64,000 nucleotides of DNA, taken from Cynocephalus volans (taxonomy: Eukaryota > Chordata > Mammalia > Dermoptera > Cynocephalidae). A program made the position numbers and the translations under genes. Below the pieces are notes generated by a model. The model saw only the letters and a list, made by a program, of their open reading frames with translations. It made no database searches and had not been told where the DNA came from. The stretch spans positions 29,140,382-29,204,381 of the forward strand of contig NC_084474.1 in assembly GCF_027409185.1 (NCBI RefSeq), read 5' to 3'. This document shows, in pieces, positions 36,704 to 49,504 of the stretch; the stretch's first letter is position 1, and every line of letters starts with the position of its first letter.

Positions 36704-36960
36704 AGGCTACTGCCAGGAGCTGTGGAGTGAGCCTGGGGGAGCATAACAGGAGGGGAGCTCCGAGCCTGGAGGGCCTCGGAAGCTTTTCTAGAGATTTTGC
36801 CATTTTCCCTGAAAGATGCGAATCATGGGAACCACAGCGAGTTCTGAGCCGTGGTGATCTGACTCCCAATGTAACAGGCTCACCCCAGCTCCTGCATTGA
36901 AAATAGACTTTAAGCAGAGGAAAATATGAAGCTCGAGGCTGTTGTAATAATTCTGGAGAG
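36704..36960 (-). repeat. L2 LINE, antisense, right part
   Basis: Continuation of the L2 beyond the MER5A: GTTCTGAGCCGTGGTGATCT at 36840-36859, followed by CAGGCTCACCCCAGCTCC and a TTGAAAATAGACTTTAAG block. These correspond to the reverse complement of the L2 segment upstream of the one at 36108. Confidence 0.6.
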
Positions 36961-37173
36961 AGGCTGAATCATGTTAAGTGTTAAAACTATATAAGATGAA
37001 TGAGTATATTATTTATTCAATGAAAAATCATTCAGAATATTTACATTTTGTGTCATATCTTAAGTTAGAGGTTTATGCATACATTGTCCTAGTTACTCAT
37101 TTTTTTTTTAATTATGGGGAAGAAATGCTATCTGTCAAAATTTAGGCTTCAACAGTTACAGCAATAGAATATA

Positions 37174-37200
37174 TCAAAATAAAATAAAATAAAATAAAAA
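37174..37200 (+). repeat. (AAAAT)n simple repeat
   Basis: About five AAAAT units between ATATATC and ACACC. Confidence 0.9.
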
Positions 37201-38254
37201 CACCTCTTTCATAAGTGTGAACCAGTTTAGGAATGCCAGGAGGGTTGTCTTCATCAATCCTTATAATTAATTAACCCTGTTTAGTGCTGTCTAAATAAAA
37301 GAAAATGAGCACTTAGAAAAAAGTGAAACCACACACAGACAAATCTAGATACCTTTTTGAGGGGCATCTAAAGAGGATTTCCCAAAAAAAGTCATTCAGA
37401 GAAGACAAATAGCCAAATACAGGTAGAAAAAAAGGCAAATCTAGACACAAGCAAACATGAAGGACTCCACGAAAGCAGGGAAATCAAAAGTCAAGGAAAT
37501 GACCTGCACCTTATTGGGCTCTGGTGCCTCAAATGAAGCTTAGCACTATATATCAATTTAAAAATAAATAAATATACTTGGGGAAAAAAAAGAGGAGTTG
37601 ACATTCCTAATGGCCTTTTCCCACTTCAGCTCCCCAGGGCTAATTACATTTAAATGGAAGATGCAATCCTTTCTGTTGTTGTGTGGATATGTAATAGAGA
37701 AAAAACTTGTTTTTCCTCTTACCTTTTTCTATTTCCTTAACTGTAAATAGCAGTAATGATTTACAGGAAGTGAAAAAATATTTTTAAAAATTTAGGCCAA
37801 GAGCCAACTAGTGATAATGTGATGTCACTCTCCGCCCCCTATACAGGAACACGGACCGTCCCTCAGGAAGGTCACAGCAAATGTCTTTGTAATCTTGATT
37901 CACTGAGCAAGTAAAATATTGCTACTTCTAATGTATGAAAAGGCATGGTCTTATACATTTATAATATTTAAAATCATGGAAAACACTTTGGTATTTGCTT
38001 GGTGGTTATTTGCTATTGACAAAAACTACCATCTGGATCCCAGATTTGGAGCTGTTGAAGATTTTAAAAAGAAAAAAAAAAATCATCCTTGCCCCTTTCT
38101 CTATCTCCACCTTTCCTGGCTCCCCTAGTCTGGAGTGTAACATGGTTAAGGGGGCCTTTCGAGCATCACTCTTGCAAATCACGGCTGTGGGACTGGAAGA
38201 CAATTTACTAGTAATGTACACACCTCTAGTGTCTTATGCCACTCATCTCTAACA

Positions 38255-38385
38255 CAGAGCAGTCACAGTCCCTGCCTTATAGGGTCATGCTGAGGATTGA
38301 ATGGACTAATACATGTCACATGGCTTAGCATAATACCTGGCAAATAGCACTCGATGAGGGGGTTTCTTGGTATTATTATTTGTTT
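38255..38385 (+). repeat. MIR SINE 3' part, sense
   Basis: TCATGCTGAGGATTGAATGG, followed by ACTAATACATGTCACATGGC and TAATACCTGGCAAATAGCAC, is the 3' half of MIR. Confidence 0.85.
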
Positions 38386-38529
38386 CTGTCCCTGGCCAAG
38401 TGGCAGAGTGTAGGCAAGAGATGCAATAACTTTGTAGACAACTCCCAAGTAACATGGATGAAAGTTGCAAGTAACTCCCTAGCAATTGTTCTGAACATTA
38501 ACAGATAAAGTTTTCTTCAAAGAAATCAT

Positions 38530-38705
38530 CATTAGTTCATTTATCTGCTTCTTCTTGACTGCATTTTCTGTGAATAAGTATTCATTTCTCCAGTTAGATT
38601 TTTAACTCCTTGAGGGCTGAAACTCTTGTTTTATTTTTCTCTAACACTCGAATCAGTGTTACAGCGTGGTGTAAAGCCTTGAGCACATGATCAGTAAACG
38701 TTTAG
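38530..38705 (+). repeat. L2 LINE 3' end, sense, diverged
   Basis: The TTTAACTCCTTGAGGGCTGA block and the following TTGAGCACATGATCAGTAAA block occupy the expected order and spacing of the L2 3' end. The match is weak. Confidence 0.5.
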
Positions 38706-39639
38706 TTTTTGAATGTTTTCTTTAAAGGCAGAGTTATATCAATGGTGAAGAAAAGGAAAAAACCGTAAGATTTTATATATAAATGATTATGATAAAGTAT
38801 AATTTTTTTGTAACAGAAATCTAGTAAGTTTTTCTGAGCAGGTTTGGAAAAATACCTTGTTTCAGCCAAATAGTGGCAGCTGACATTTGTTTGAATTTGT
38901 CATTTGATATTTTTTAAATCTATATTTTCAAAAAAAAAAGGAAACTGACAGTTTGAAAAGGCAGTAGTTTGAAATATTTAAAAGGATATGGCATTTCTAT
39001 CTAGCAATATCTCTTCCAAAAATTAATTGCTGTTTCTTACATGCTCTCACACTCTAAGTAAACTCTTATTAAGCCACCAGCATTCCTGAAAAGTGACATA
39101 CTGATGTTTCTCCGTGGGGAGAAGAAAAAATGTCCACACTGCCAGATGCCTTAGGCTTACCAGAATGAACTCCTACAATGTTTCTGTCCCCTACCCTTTT
39201 AACTGCAAAACAGAACAACTTTTACAAAATTAACTACTCAGAAAAAAGTGGGTTACCAATGTAGAACCCATTACTGTGTTTCAACTCTATTTTGAAAGAC
39301 TGTCTCTGAGGAATAAAAAGGTTCCGTTTGTAGTCACTTTTTTATTGTTGAGGTTTTAGATGGAGTTCCAGGTGGTAGTTAAATCAGGATTTCTCTATTG
39401 TACATCCAGGCTCTGAGATATTTGAAGTAGTTTGCCAAAAAGACAATAAAATTTATCAATTGAAATAGTTTTTGAAACAGATGTGTTGAACATTTTATAA
39501 TTTCTGTACTTAGTGACAATGAGAAAAAAATCTTAATAGAGAAGAGCTAAGCAAATTGAGGAACATCGTGACATGGAAATGCAGAGGGATGAGGTGTCTG
39601 GGGAAGAGACGAGCATTCATTCTCTACCGTGGTATGTTT

Positions 39640-39790
39640 CATCTTATCTTATTTCAGCCATACCATAATCCTATAAGTTGGGTGCTTTCATTCTTATTTT
39701 TGAGGATGAAAAACTAAAGTTCAGAGAAGTTAAGTAACAAAACTAAGGGCAGTTCCAAACTTCACATTCTGTTTGTGTAATTCTGTTACC
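39640..39790 (-). repeat. MIR SINE, antisense
   Basis: Diverged reverse-complement MIR: CATAATCCTATAAGTTGG, ATTTTTGAGGATGAAAAACT and AAGTTCAGAGAAGTTAAGTA. Confidence 0.75.
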
Positions 39791-39799
39791 CATGCTATA

Positions 39800-42700
39800 A
39801 AGACAATCCTTGAAATATAAAAATAAATCCTTGAAAAAATATAAATATAAATATAATACTTGGAAAAAAGATGGCAAACTGTAGCCAACAGTCTAACCAC
39901 GTCACATTATTAAAAGCCTCCTCAATTCCTAGGACTGGGGTCACTTCCAGCACCCATTTATTTAATTTTCTAGTCATCAGGAAATACCACTAAAATTCTA
40001 CAAAGTAGACATATATTATCATCTCAAAGGTTGATAGGTATTCTCAATCCTAGTGTTATCATCTCTGGGTTCTTTATTAAAATATGACCTGTGGAAAGTA
40101 GAAATGAAATCTTACATTTTCTATTTGATTAAGTACTATAGTACATTGCTGTCAAGAAAGAAATAATTCTTCATTTTTTCTGGTATTTATTCAGTACGTA
40201 CGGACTAGACAGTGAAGAAATAACACATCTTGGCTTTGTAACTCTGAAACAGTTCATCAAAGCATGGCTCATTTTCTAGATTTACATGACTTTTCACACT
40301 GAATGACAGTCTACGTGGGCCAACCTGGCTGCCTTAAGAGACCGAAAACTTTTTGAGAACAGGATTATATATTTTACCTCATTATTACCATCCTCTAGTA
40401 TAATGACAAGGACATGATAGTTCTCTGTAAATTCAGTGAAAGAAAGAATGAATGAATGAATTAGTTAGATCTAAATGAATATACTCAAGTAGCTTTTAGT
40501 ATAAATATTGAAAATGTAAACTCTATGGCAGGGTGAAACTTTATTTTTAAGCCACTTTTTATTCATTAAAGTTGTTGCAACAGCTTGATTACATGAAGAA
40601 TAGGCTTAAATATTCCTTTTTCATTGGGCACGTGTACATGAGCTAGAGCCAGAGTTAACTTTATTAAAACAAAGCATTGAGAATCTAAAAGAGAATGGAT
40701 TTAAACATCCATCCACATTCAAGACAAATGGTTAATGTTATGCTTCAGGTACACCGTATTCATGTAACACATTTACCGAAAAGCCATTTCCTGGTTTTTG
40801 GATTAGAACAGAACTGGCTCTGGAAACATGGTCATTTCTTTCAAACCTGGAAGTTCTATTTTCCTCGTAAATTTTCATAATGGAACACTTTAGAGTTGAT
40901 TTAAATTTCTAAATTTTCTTCCAGTGTAAAGTTTCTTAGACTCTCTGGGTTTCTTCGCCTTAAAAGAGACTCTTGAATATCATTGTGTATTGACTTGGAT
41001 CATGCATCAATGATAACAGCCAAAATTTAGTGAGCATTTTCTCTACACTAGGCACTGTTCTAAGCACTTTAATGGATTAATTCACTTCATCTTCTTGACA
41101 AGCCTATGAGATAGGTATTTTTTTGTTCCATTTTACAGGTGAGGGAACAGAGACACAGACAAATTAAGAAATGTGCCCTGAGTCACACAGCTGGTAAGGG
41201 GGCCAAGCTGGGAATTGAATCCACAGTGCGATTACAGATTCTATGGACTGAATTGCTTTTGCACCACTGCTCCACTCAGAGGGAGCACTACAGAAATATG
41301 AAAAAATTATACCAACAAGTAGAGGACACCCAACACTGGAAAGAAGGGGTAGCTAAACGGAGTGGTCAACCAGGGCCAGTACCAACAATTTATTTCTTAC
41401 AGGCACAAACAATATTAGTGACCCTTGACCATGTGAGTGTGAGATCACTCCTTCCAGAGAACCTATGGAATGGATGATGGCAAATAAATCAATTAGTTTA
41501 ATTCACTGACAAGGTTTATTTGCAATTTCAGCCTGTGTGTCTATTGCTTTGAGTCAAAGTTCATGATATGGAGAAACTTTTACAATACATATATTTAGTT
41601 TTTCAACATACGCTTTTATTTTAGCTCTGAATTTTACAGGGATACTCAACATTTCTGAAACCATCTATCAGTTGTAACACTGCTCATGCTATTTGAGTCA
41701 CTAATAACACATGTTTACAGAGACCACTTTCATGGTGATTATGCAACTAAGGTTGAGCATGTGAACAATTTATTCTTGTTGTCAAACCTCAGCATTTACA
41801 TTGTGGAAATACAGATTAATTTATTGTAAATTATTTTTCTTTTGTCTTTTTGATATTACAGTTAAGCTCATGTAATGATTTTTTTTAAAAAAAGTGGATG
41901 TGTAGGTAAGTTAAATTATCAACGTTTTATTTCAGCATAGTAAATGGAGCCAAACAAAATGATGTTTTTTCAAAGGAGGTGTTGCAAGTGATAGAATTGA
42001 AATTCCCTGGGCTAAGTTCCATTTGGAACTATAAAGACCCAGACTCATTAATTTTATTCTTCAAAATGTTATAGCAATTTTAACCACAGGTAATTTGATC
42101 ACCTCAGAATCACCTCCTTTTTAGGTACGATGTGGTACAACTAAGGTATGTATGACATCTACCTGCTTTGTAATTTGTGTGAATTTCACTAAATTCAAAA
42201 GCAGTACAAGAATGGAGGTGTCTCCCTCTGATGGTTCTCCTCATTTCCCTGCTGCTTTTATTTATTTATTTTTAGCTCTTCTCCGAAAGAACACTGGAAT
42301 CAGAAAGGAGCTAATACCACTGAGCAAAAGGGCAAAGTTACTTCTTTTAAAAGAAAAGCTCATTTTTCACCATGGTAACCAGCATATCATGTGACATACA
42401 CGCCACATGGCCCATGAAATATGTATCGTTTCAGAAATAAATTTCTGTCAGAGCATAATGAGCTTTCATGTTAGCATAGCAAGGACTAGAATAAGGTGAC
42501 GCCTTAGGTTAATTTGGGTCAAATCATTCCTGTGCTATCATGTAGCATTTTACTTGCAGTTTGAGAGAGAATAACACTAGCATTTCATTTTTTAAAATGC
42601 TTAATGAAAGTGAACCATATGCTATGAGTACAAGATAAATGCATTCTATTGAATCCTAGAAACGGCACGTTCCCATTTTTTAATGAGTGTCAGACCAAGA

Positions 42701-44312
42701 AAAAAAACCTGGAATTCAGTCTTGGTTCTATTTCTCAGGATGTGTATTTGTAGCTGCTCACATACTCAAAACAAAAACAAAAGTTAAAAATTGCAGCCAA
42801 GCACAGTGTTTTCATAGATCTACTTTTTCATTATAATAGCTAAAACTCTTGGTTTTGATTTAAATTTATGATTTGACAAAGGACTAATAGAAGAAAAGAA
42901 GAAAAAAGCCTTCTGTAAGTATGCATCTCACCCTGGGAGAGGTAAAAATGAAAACATTTCACTCACCTTTTAAATATCCTGTATTCTTTTCGCTTGGAAA
43001 CATCTTTTGTTGAGACAGCTCTTTTAAGCTAACTTCTTTGAAAATCTCTGTAACTGCAGTACTTCCTAAGTGTAGTTTTGCAGTGCTAGGACACTTTTAT
43101 ATTCAGTTGATCTAGTTTCTTAGGCCTTCAGAGGTTTAGAAGATCCCTTAAGGCTCTGTGTTGCTTCAGATCCGATGACTCAAATAAATACAGATTTCTA
43201 TAGCCAGACACTGATCTACTTCTTTCAGAGCATCCAATGGGATATTAATGGTTTTTGAGCTAAAAGGTTTCTTTACAAATATATAAATCAACCTAATATA
43301 TGTTGATAGTCTGGGACTGAGCTGGAAGTTGATAGGTGCATAGAAGAAAGTGGACTTCTTTCAGAAGTGATAGAAAAATAAATATGTTACCTACTATGGA
43401 AGTGGAAATTAATTATTCCAGTAATCCTAATGGAAAAAACAGAATTCTCTCATATGTTTAGTCATGAGTGGAGAGAAAGGTCAGCAGTCATATTTCCATT
43501 TCTTAATCCCATTCTTCATTGTCCCTTAGTTTTCCTGTTTGTGTAGACTTAAATTCTCAAGATTTTAAGGAGAGGATGGAAGGAAGATAAGGTTCATATA
43601 CATAATGGAGAAAATTCACTGAAGGGTAATCAGACCAGACTACCGATGGAGTGCAGATCATAGTCTTATCTAATTCAACTTGGATCCCTTGTCAGTAGCG
43701 AGAGGCTTAGTGGACACTTGGTAGATGTTTGGTGAATTAAAACGATTTTGGTATTATTTTATGTAAGGCTTTTTATAATGTTAGAATTTTAATTATAAGA
43801 ACAGTATCACTGAGAATAAACTTACATAAGTTTAAATAACTAAGAACTAGATAATCTCTTAAAATGAATATGTAGCTACATAAAGTATACATCCAAAACC
43901 TAAAGCATAAGAAATTTACATTTTGGCTTGGGAGATCCACATTATTATTGAATTATGCTATGTCCATCTGTTCAAGTACTGGATATATTTAGGATCTAGT
44001 GAGCCCAAATGAAAGATTCAATGGATTATTCATCTGCATCATGCTTTGAAACATAGAAACCTTCTGATTTGTAAATTTTACCCCAAAGTCATCTTTTCCC
44101 TTTGTTTCATGATAAGAAAATTATGAAATCCATACCTAAGTTAAGAATGACTTTGTGATTTTTCTCTCCACTCTAAAAGAGAGAAAATGGACTTATATAG
44201 TAGAGAGAGTGCTTGCATTGATGCTGAATTTGAGAATGACTTTTTTTCTTATTAATCTAATATCTCAAACAGCACATCACTATATATCTGCAGGTCATAG
44301 GGGTTAGCTGAA
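39800..44312. other. Intronic sequence, one MIR only
   Basis: Apart from the MIR at 41000-41235, no element was recognised in this AT-rich stretch. Confidence 0.55.
41000..41235 (-). repeat. MIR SINE, antisense, nearly complete
   Basis: TTTTCTCTACACTAGGCACT, CATCTTCTTGACAAGCCTAT, CCATTTTACAGGTGAGGGAA and GAGTCACACAGCTGGTAAGG, followed by CAAGCTGGGAATTGAATCC, are in the order expected for reverse-complement MIR. Confidence 0.9.
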
Positions 44313-45683
44313 AGCAAAATACCAATGACGTTCTTCACAGAAATAGAAAAAGAAATCCAAACATCCATATGGAACAACAAAAGACCCTGAATAGCCAAAG
44401 CAATCCTAAGCAAAAAAATAATTAAATAAAGGTGGAGGCATAACACTACCCTATTTCAAATTGTATTACAAAGCTATTACAACCAAATAGGTATGGTACT
44501 GGCATAAAAACAGATACTTGGATCAATGAAACAGAATAGAAAACCCCAGGAATCAACCCACATACATGCAGCCAACTGATCTTTGACAAAAGTGGCAAGA
44601 ACATACATTGGGGAAAAGACTGCCTCTTCAATACTGGGAAAATTGGACATCCATATGCAGAAAAATGAAACTGGACCAGTACCTTTCACCACATACCAAA
44701 ATCAACTCAAAATGGATTAAAGGCTTAAATATAAGACCTGAAACCATAAAATTACTAAAGAAAAATATAGGAGAAACACTCCAGGTAATAGGACTGCGCA
44801 AAGACTTTATGAGTAAGACCCCAGAAGTACAAGCAACAAAAGAAAAAATAAATAAATGGCACTGTATCAAACTTAAAAGCTGCTGCACAGCAAAGGAAAT
44901 AATCAACAGAACAGAAAGACAGCCTATGGAATGGGAGAAAAATATGTGCAAACTGTACATCCAAACGAGGGATAAATATACAGAATATACAAAGAACTCA
45001 AACAATTACACAGTAAAAAAGCAAATAATCCAATTAAAAAGTGGGCAAGGGAGATGGATAGACAGTTTTCAAAGGAAGACATACAAATGGCCAACAGGTA
45101 CATGAAAAAATGCTCAGCATCACTAGTCATCAGAGAAATGCAAATCAAAACCATATTGAAATATCATCTCACCCCAGTTAGACTGGCCATTATTAAAAAG
45201 ACCAAGAATAATAAATGCTGGCGAGGATGCGGGGAATTTTTACATTGTTGGTGGGATGGTAAATTAGCACAGCCATTATGGAAAACAGTATGGAGGTTTC
45301 TCAAACAACTATAGACAGAGCTACCATATGATCCAGCAATCCCACTACTGGGTATATATCCAAAAGAATGGAAATCATCATATCAAAGGGATACCTGCAC
45401 TTCCATATTCATTACAGCCCTATTTACAATAGCCAAAATATGGAACCAAACTAAGTGTCCATCAGTGCACTACTGGATAAAGAAAATGTGGTATATGTAC
45501 ACAATGGAATACTACTCAGCCATTAAAAAGAATGAAATTCTTCCATTTGCAGCAACGTGGATGAGTCTGGAGAAAATTACAGTAAGTGAAATAAGCCAAA
45601 GTAGGAAAGAGAAATACCACTTGTTCTCACTTGTAACTGGGTGCTAAGAAGGAAAAAAAGAAAGAAAGAAAGAAAGAAAGAAG

Positions 45684-45715
<32 letters not shown>

Positions 45716-46060
45716 AATCGTAACAATTCATTGAACTTTCAAAAGGAGAGAGCAGACCTAAGGTTACTGGAGATGGGGGAAAGGAGGGAGGGGATTTAGG
45801 GAGGGACAGGTGAGGTAAAGGGCATAAAGAAAGGTCGTGACTTATAATAATGAATATGCTAATAATAATTTTTTAAAAAGAAAAAGAAATTGGTTTAAGG
45901 GCCACAAAAATGGTTATATTGTATAATATTGAATATACTAATTTTCCTGATTTGAGCATCGCATATTGCACACAGGTATTGACATTCAATGCTGTACCCC
46001 ACAGATATGTATAATCAACTATGTTTCAATAAAACAAACAAACAAACAAACAAACAAAAA
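44313..46060 (+). mobile_element. 5'-truncated L1, sense, with 3'UTR and poly(A)
   Basis: About 1.75 kb covering the C-terminal third of ORF2 and the 3'UTR. It starts CAAAATACCAATGACGTTCT. Fragments of frame encode the region after the reverse transcriptase (44608-45105 and 45054-45314 overlap in different frames, so there is at least one frameshift) and the ORF2 end near 45465-45647. The 3'UTR holds TGTACCCCACAGATATGTAT and the signal AATAAA near 46029, then an (AAAC)n tail. I found no convincing target-site duplication. It is an inactive, older L1 subfamily than the one at 50056, judging by its different 3'UTR. Confidence 0.92.
45659..45711 (+). repeat. (AAAG)n(GA)n microsatellite inside the L1
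   Basis: About six AAAG units followed by about fourteen GA units, at the junction of ORF2 and the 3'UTR of the 44313 L1. It probably expanded from a purine-rich 3'UTR segment. Confidence 0.95.
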
Positions 46061-46489
46061 TTGAAAAGCGATTTAAGGGGGAAAGAATTATCAACTTAAA
46101 TGTGTGTTTGTATATGTGTGTACGTGGTTCATTTCTTGATACAAAGTCTACCTAAAATTGTAGTAGTCCTTAGGGCTGATCACAAATATTTTCTTATGTG
46201 AGGCATGGCCACATGACTTGCATTGGCAAATGACATGTGAATACTGTAGCAGAAGCCACTTCTGGACAGACACTTTAAGATGCAGTGTGCAGTTTGCACA
46301 TTTCCTTTTTCTTGTTTTGGTGAATATGGAAGTGTGTGTTGAGATGTGTCTTGCATCAGCCGGGGTCTCTCAGTGACTCTGTTGAGTGGAACAGCATCAA
46401 GGTGCATGTGAGACCTATGCAGTGAGAATGAGAAAGAGACATTTGTGCATTAAGCTTCTGAGATTTAGGGTTTTTTGGTTACAGCAGCA

Positions 46490-46510
46490 TAACCTAACCT
46501 AACCTAACAT
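46490..46510 (+). repeat. (TAACC)n short tandem
   Basis: Just over three and a half copies of a 5 bp TAACC unit. It resembles but is not the hexameric telomere repeat. Confidence 0.8.
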
Positions 46511-47015
46511 ACCTTGGCAAAGCCTAAAATATCCATATAGATCGTTTTTGTCTTGTCCTCCTTCAGGAAAATTCAGGTTTGTCTGGCATAGCATTTGTAA
46601 GAGAATCTGAGGGAATAAAAATAAATAAAAAACGTTTTGAATTTGAGCTACTTCGAAATTTGTAGACTTTATCTCAAGCTTCTTTTGTAAAGTTGTCAGA
46701 AGAGAAGACAAAATGTAAAAACAAGTTTGCTTTGATTACATTGAGTATTTGGCATGCTTGATAGTTGGTGGTTGCCATTTAAATTAGAAAATAACAACCA
46801 CTATATTTAGTATTCATGGTTGTTCATAGACATCTTTTAAAGTTTGTGTAATATTTACATTTAGAAAGATGTAGTGAGCCTTAAATATCTGTTTGGAGAG
46901 AAGTACTTTAAAGTGCAAAAAACTGAAAAGAATATGACCTATGGAAAGAGTTTCATTAAATTCTTTGTGTCCTGAAGTTACGCTGGTTTTTGTTTTGGGA
47001 ACTATAGACACATTA

Positions 47016-47096
47016 CGAGAGTACTTCAAAAAGTTCGTGGAAAAATGGAATTGAAAGGTAGTATGAATCTTTCCGTGGAGTTTTGAAGTACCTTTG
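47016..47096. mobile_element. Palindromic mariner-type MITE, copy 2
   Basis: An 81 bp element flanked by TA at 47014-47015 and 47097-47098. The left end is CGAGAGTACTTCAAAAAGTT and the right end GTTTTGAAGTACCTTTG. The centre AATGGAATTGAAAGGTAGTA matches copy 1 (29157-29238) at most positions, so both derive from one recent family. Confidence 0.88.
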
Positions 47097-47734
47097 TACT
47101 TGAGGATGTGATAGAGCCTCTCTTTGGCTAAGGAAAAGGCAAAGGAAACTGGCTGTGGGGTCTTTAGCAACTACAGGCAAAGATGTTAAAAATTCAGTTC
47201 AGTGGGAGAACAAAAACGGCTTTTAAAGCATCTGAGGTGGGTGTTGGGAAAAACTAGTGTAACTACTTTTCTCTCTTACTTCCATTTTAATTTGGGAGGA
47301 ACCGCAGGGAAACAGTTTAGAACAGATGTGGGGTCTGAGCTGGACTCTGCCAGCTTTCTCATCCTGTGACATTCAGGAGGCTGTGTCAGATGTGGGACCA
47401 CAGGGATTAGGGACTACTTTAGGGTCTGGGTGAATTTCCAACAACCCCTTCCTGATCTGGAGTCATAATCTGCTGTCATGGCTGAATTGATTTTGTGGTG
47501 ATCAATTGTTAAGGCTGTTGTTATGGCATCTGAAATTATTGAACCTACTGGGTTATGGTTAATTTCATAAATATTGAATGAACCGGAGTCTGCCAAATGG
47601 CTTTGCTCTGTTTATTGGGCTCATAGGAAGCAAATGGGAACTTGTTCTTTTTCATTTTCTTTCAGGTTGAAGGGAAAAGAAAGCTCTGTGTAGAACGTCA
47701 GTTAATACAAACCTGTTTCACTCAGCTCTACTCA

Positions 47735-47850
47735 ACAGTAATTAATTGAACAAGATATGGTGCTAGACGCTAGGGGACAGAAAGGTGTATAAAACTAGCC
47801 TCGATTTCAAGAAATTGAGAGTCCAACAGGAAATTATAATCTAGTTGTAC
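47735..47850 (-). repeat. L2 LINE 3' fragment, antisense, weak
   Basis: GATATGGTGCTAGACGCTAG, followed by AAAGGTGTATAAAACTAG and GATTTCAAGAAATTGAGAG, has the layout of reverse-complement L2 3' end with heavy divergence. Confidence 0.45.
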
Positions 47851-48769
47851 ACCTCATCTTGATATTGCATATGACTCAGCTCCATTGATATTTATGATAG
47901 CCTTCAAAGGATTTGATAAAAAGATAAAACGTGTTTCTTATTATTAAGAATTTAAGGTGTTTTCAATTTTTAAAAAATTAACGATTTAACTCTACCACAA
48001 GAAGCAAAGCAATTTCCCCCTCCCTCCCTGCTACCCACCATCATTAAAATGCATGTCCACCCCATTCTCTGGTCCAGATCACTGAGAATATATTTTCCAA
48101 GCCAAATATAATCAGGCAGAAGAATTTTTAAACTGCTTTGGCTTGTGATGAATAGTCTTGGAAATGTGGCTGATGCAGGGGTAGGTGACATTTCAGGTAT
48201 ATTTCAAGGTTATGGAAATTAAGCAGCAGAGTATTTTATTATGGTAGCTGTAGCCTAGGCTGTTCTTTTAGTAATGACCAAAATTTCTAGATGAATGTAC
48301 CAGTAGAAAAGCTATACAAATTTCGGCAAGGTAGATGCTCTTAACACAGCAGTACTTTTCTTTACCTGAGATTCATTGACTCAGCAACTTCAACTAAAGA
48401 AACACAAGGAGTAAAAGTACAGATATCTTTCATCCCTGCCCTGCATATGACTTATAAAAGAATTCCCTTGGCCTATTGATATACTCTTTTTTAAAAAACA
48501 AAATAAATAATTTGAAATGATTTGAATAAATTGTTTTAAATATTCTAACAGATTAGAAGCACCAAATTAGAAGATTAGGAAGAAAGTTTCCTTGGTGTAC
48601 TCATTAGTGAGAAGTTATAGTTGACAAACACCTGGACAACAGAGGAGACAGAAATACTATGAAAAGCTCATACAAGAACAAAAAGCTCAGCAATCTGGAC
48701 CTTTTAGTGTAAGGCAATTATCCTTCACAGTTTAAAAGCCCCTGAGGGTGCTGCTATATTGCAGAACAG

Positions 48770-49163
48770 TAATGTCTGATCCTGCCACTCACTGGGGTAC
48801 CATCAGCAACTTTATCGAGCATCCACTCCAAACCCCTTAACAGAGCTCTTGCCACACTAGCCCCTCACCCTAAAGCTCCTTCTTGCCCACCATCCTTTCC
48901 CGTGATGCTCCAGCCCTTGAACTCCTTCACATGGTCATCCTCATGGTCATGGGTCTCTCTTGCCTTTGGGCCTTCCGGTTTCTTCTCCCGGATGTCCCTC
49001 TTGCTAATTTCTGCCCATACTTTGATTCTCACCTCATGTGTCACTACCTCTGAGAAGCCTTCACTGAGTAAAGAGGCCCTGTTACGTGTGCCCATAACAT
49101 CCTTTATTCCAGTGTCTGGCCCACTCCACATTATGTTGTAATTGTTCGTTTAATGGTTATGAG
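48770..49163 (+). repeat. L2 LINE, sense, left part (split by hAT MITE)
   Basis: Sense L2 with CACATGGTCATCCTCATGG, CTCACCTCATGTGTCACTAC, CTCTGAGAAGCCTTCACTGA and CCACTCCACATTATGTTG. It continues at 49368-49480 with GTTCACCTGTGAATCTCTAA and TACAAAGTAGATGTTCCAT. Confidence 0.75.
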
Positions 49164-49367
49164 CAAGGGTTGCCAAACTGTGGCCCGTGGACCAAATCCA
49201 GCTCCCGCCTATTTCTGAAAACAAAGTTTTAGCGGTACACAGCCATGCTTATTTCTGTGGCTCCTTTCCCACTAAAATGGCAAAGTTGAAACAGAGACTC
49301 TATGTCCCACAAAACCAAAAATATTTACTGTCTGGGCCTTTCCAGAAAAAAAGTTTGCTGACTCCTA
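49164..49367 (-). mobile_element. hAT-Charlie MITE, copy B, nested in L2
   Basis: Reverse orientation of the family at 31387. It starts CAAGGGTTGCCAAACTGTGG and passes through GGACCAAATCCAGCTCCC, ACAGCCATGCTTATTTCTG, CAGAGACTCTATGTCCCAC and TATTTACTGTCTGGGCC. It ends AAGTTTGCTGACTCCTA. Flanking octamers GTTATGAG and GTCTTAGG are a plausible decayed duplication. Confidence 0.82.
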
Positions 49368-49480
49368 GTCTTAGGAGCAAGCAATATGTCTATGTTGTTC
49401 ACCTGTGAATCTCTAACATGTAGCACGGTGTTTGTACAAAGTAGATGTTCCATATATTTTGAAGGAATTAATAAAAATAA
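49368..49480 (+). repeat. L2 LINE, sense, 3' end (right part)
   Basis: Terminal part of the L2 interrupted by the MITE: TGTTCACCTGTGAATCTCTA, then ACATGTAGCACGGTGTTTGT and TTTTGAAGGAATTAATAAA. Confidence 0.7.
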
Positions 49481-49504
49481 ATATAATGAAAGTGGCCAAG
49501 GCAA

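Larger units (their letters stand above)
46061..48769. other. Intronic sequence with MITE and weak L2 only
   Basis: Apart from the (TAACC)n tract, the mariner MITE and a weak L2 fragment listed separately, nothing was recognised. Confidence 0.55.

Noticed and set aside
46490..46510. Interstitial telomere repeat
   Set aside because: The unit is the 5-mer TAACC, fewer than four copies, not the TTAGGG/CCCTAA hexamer.
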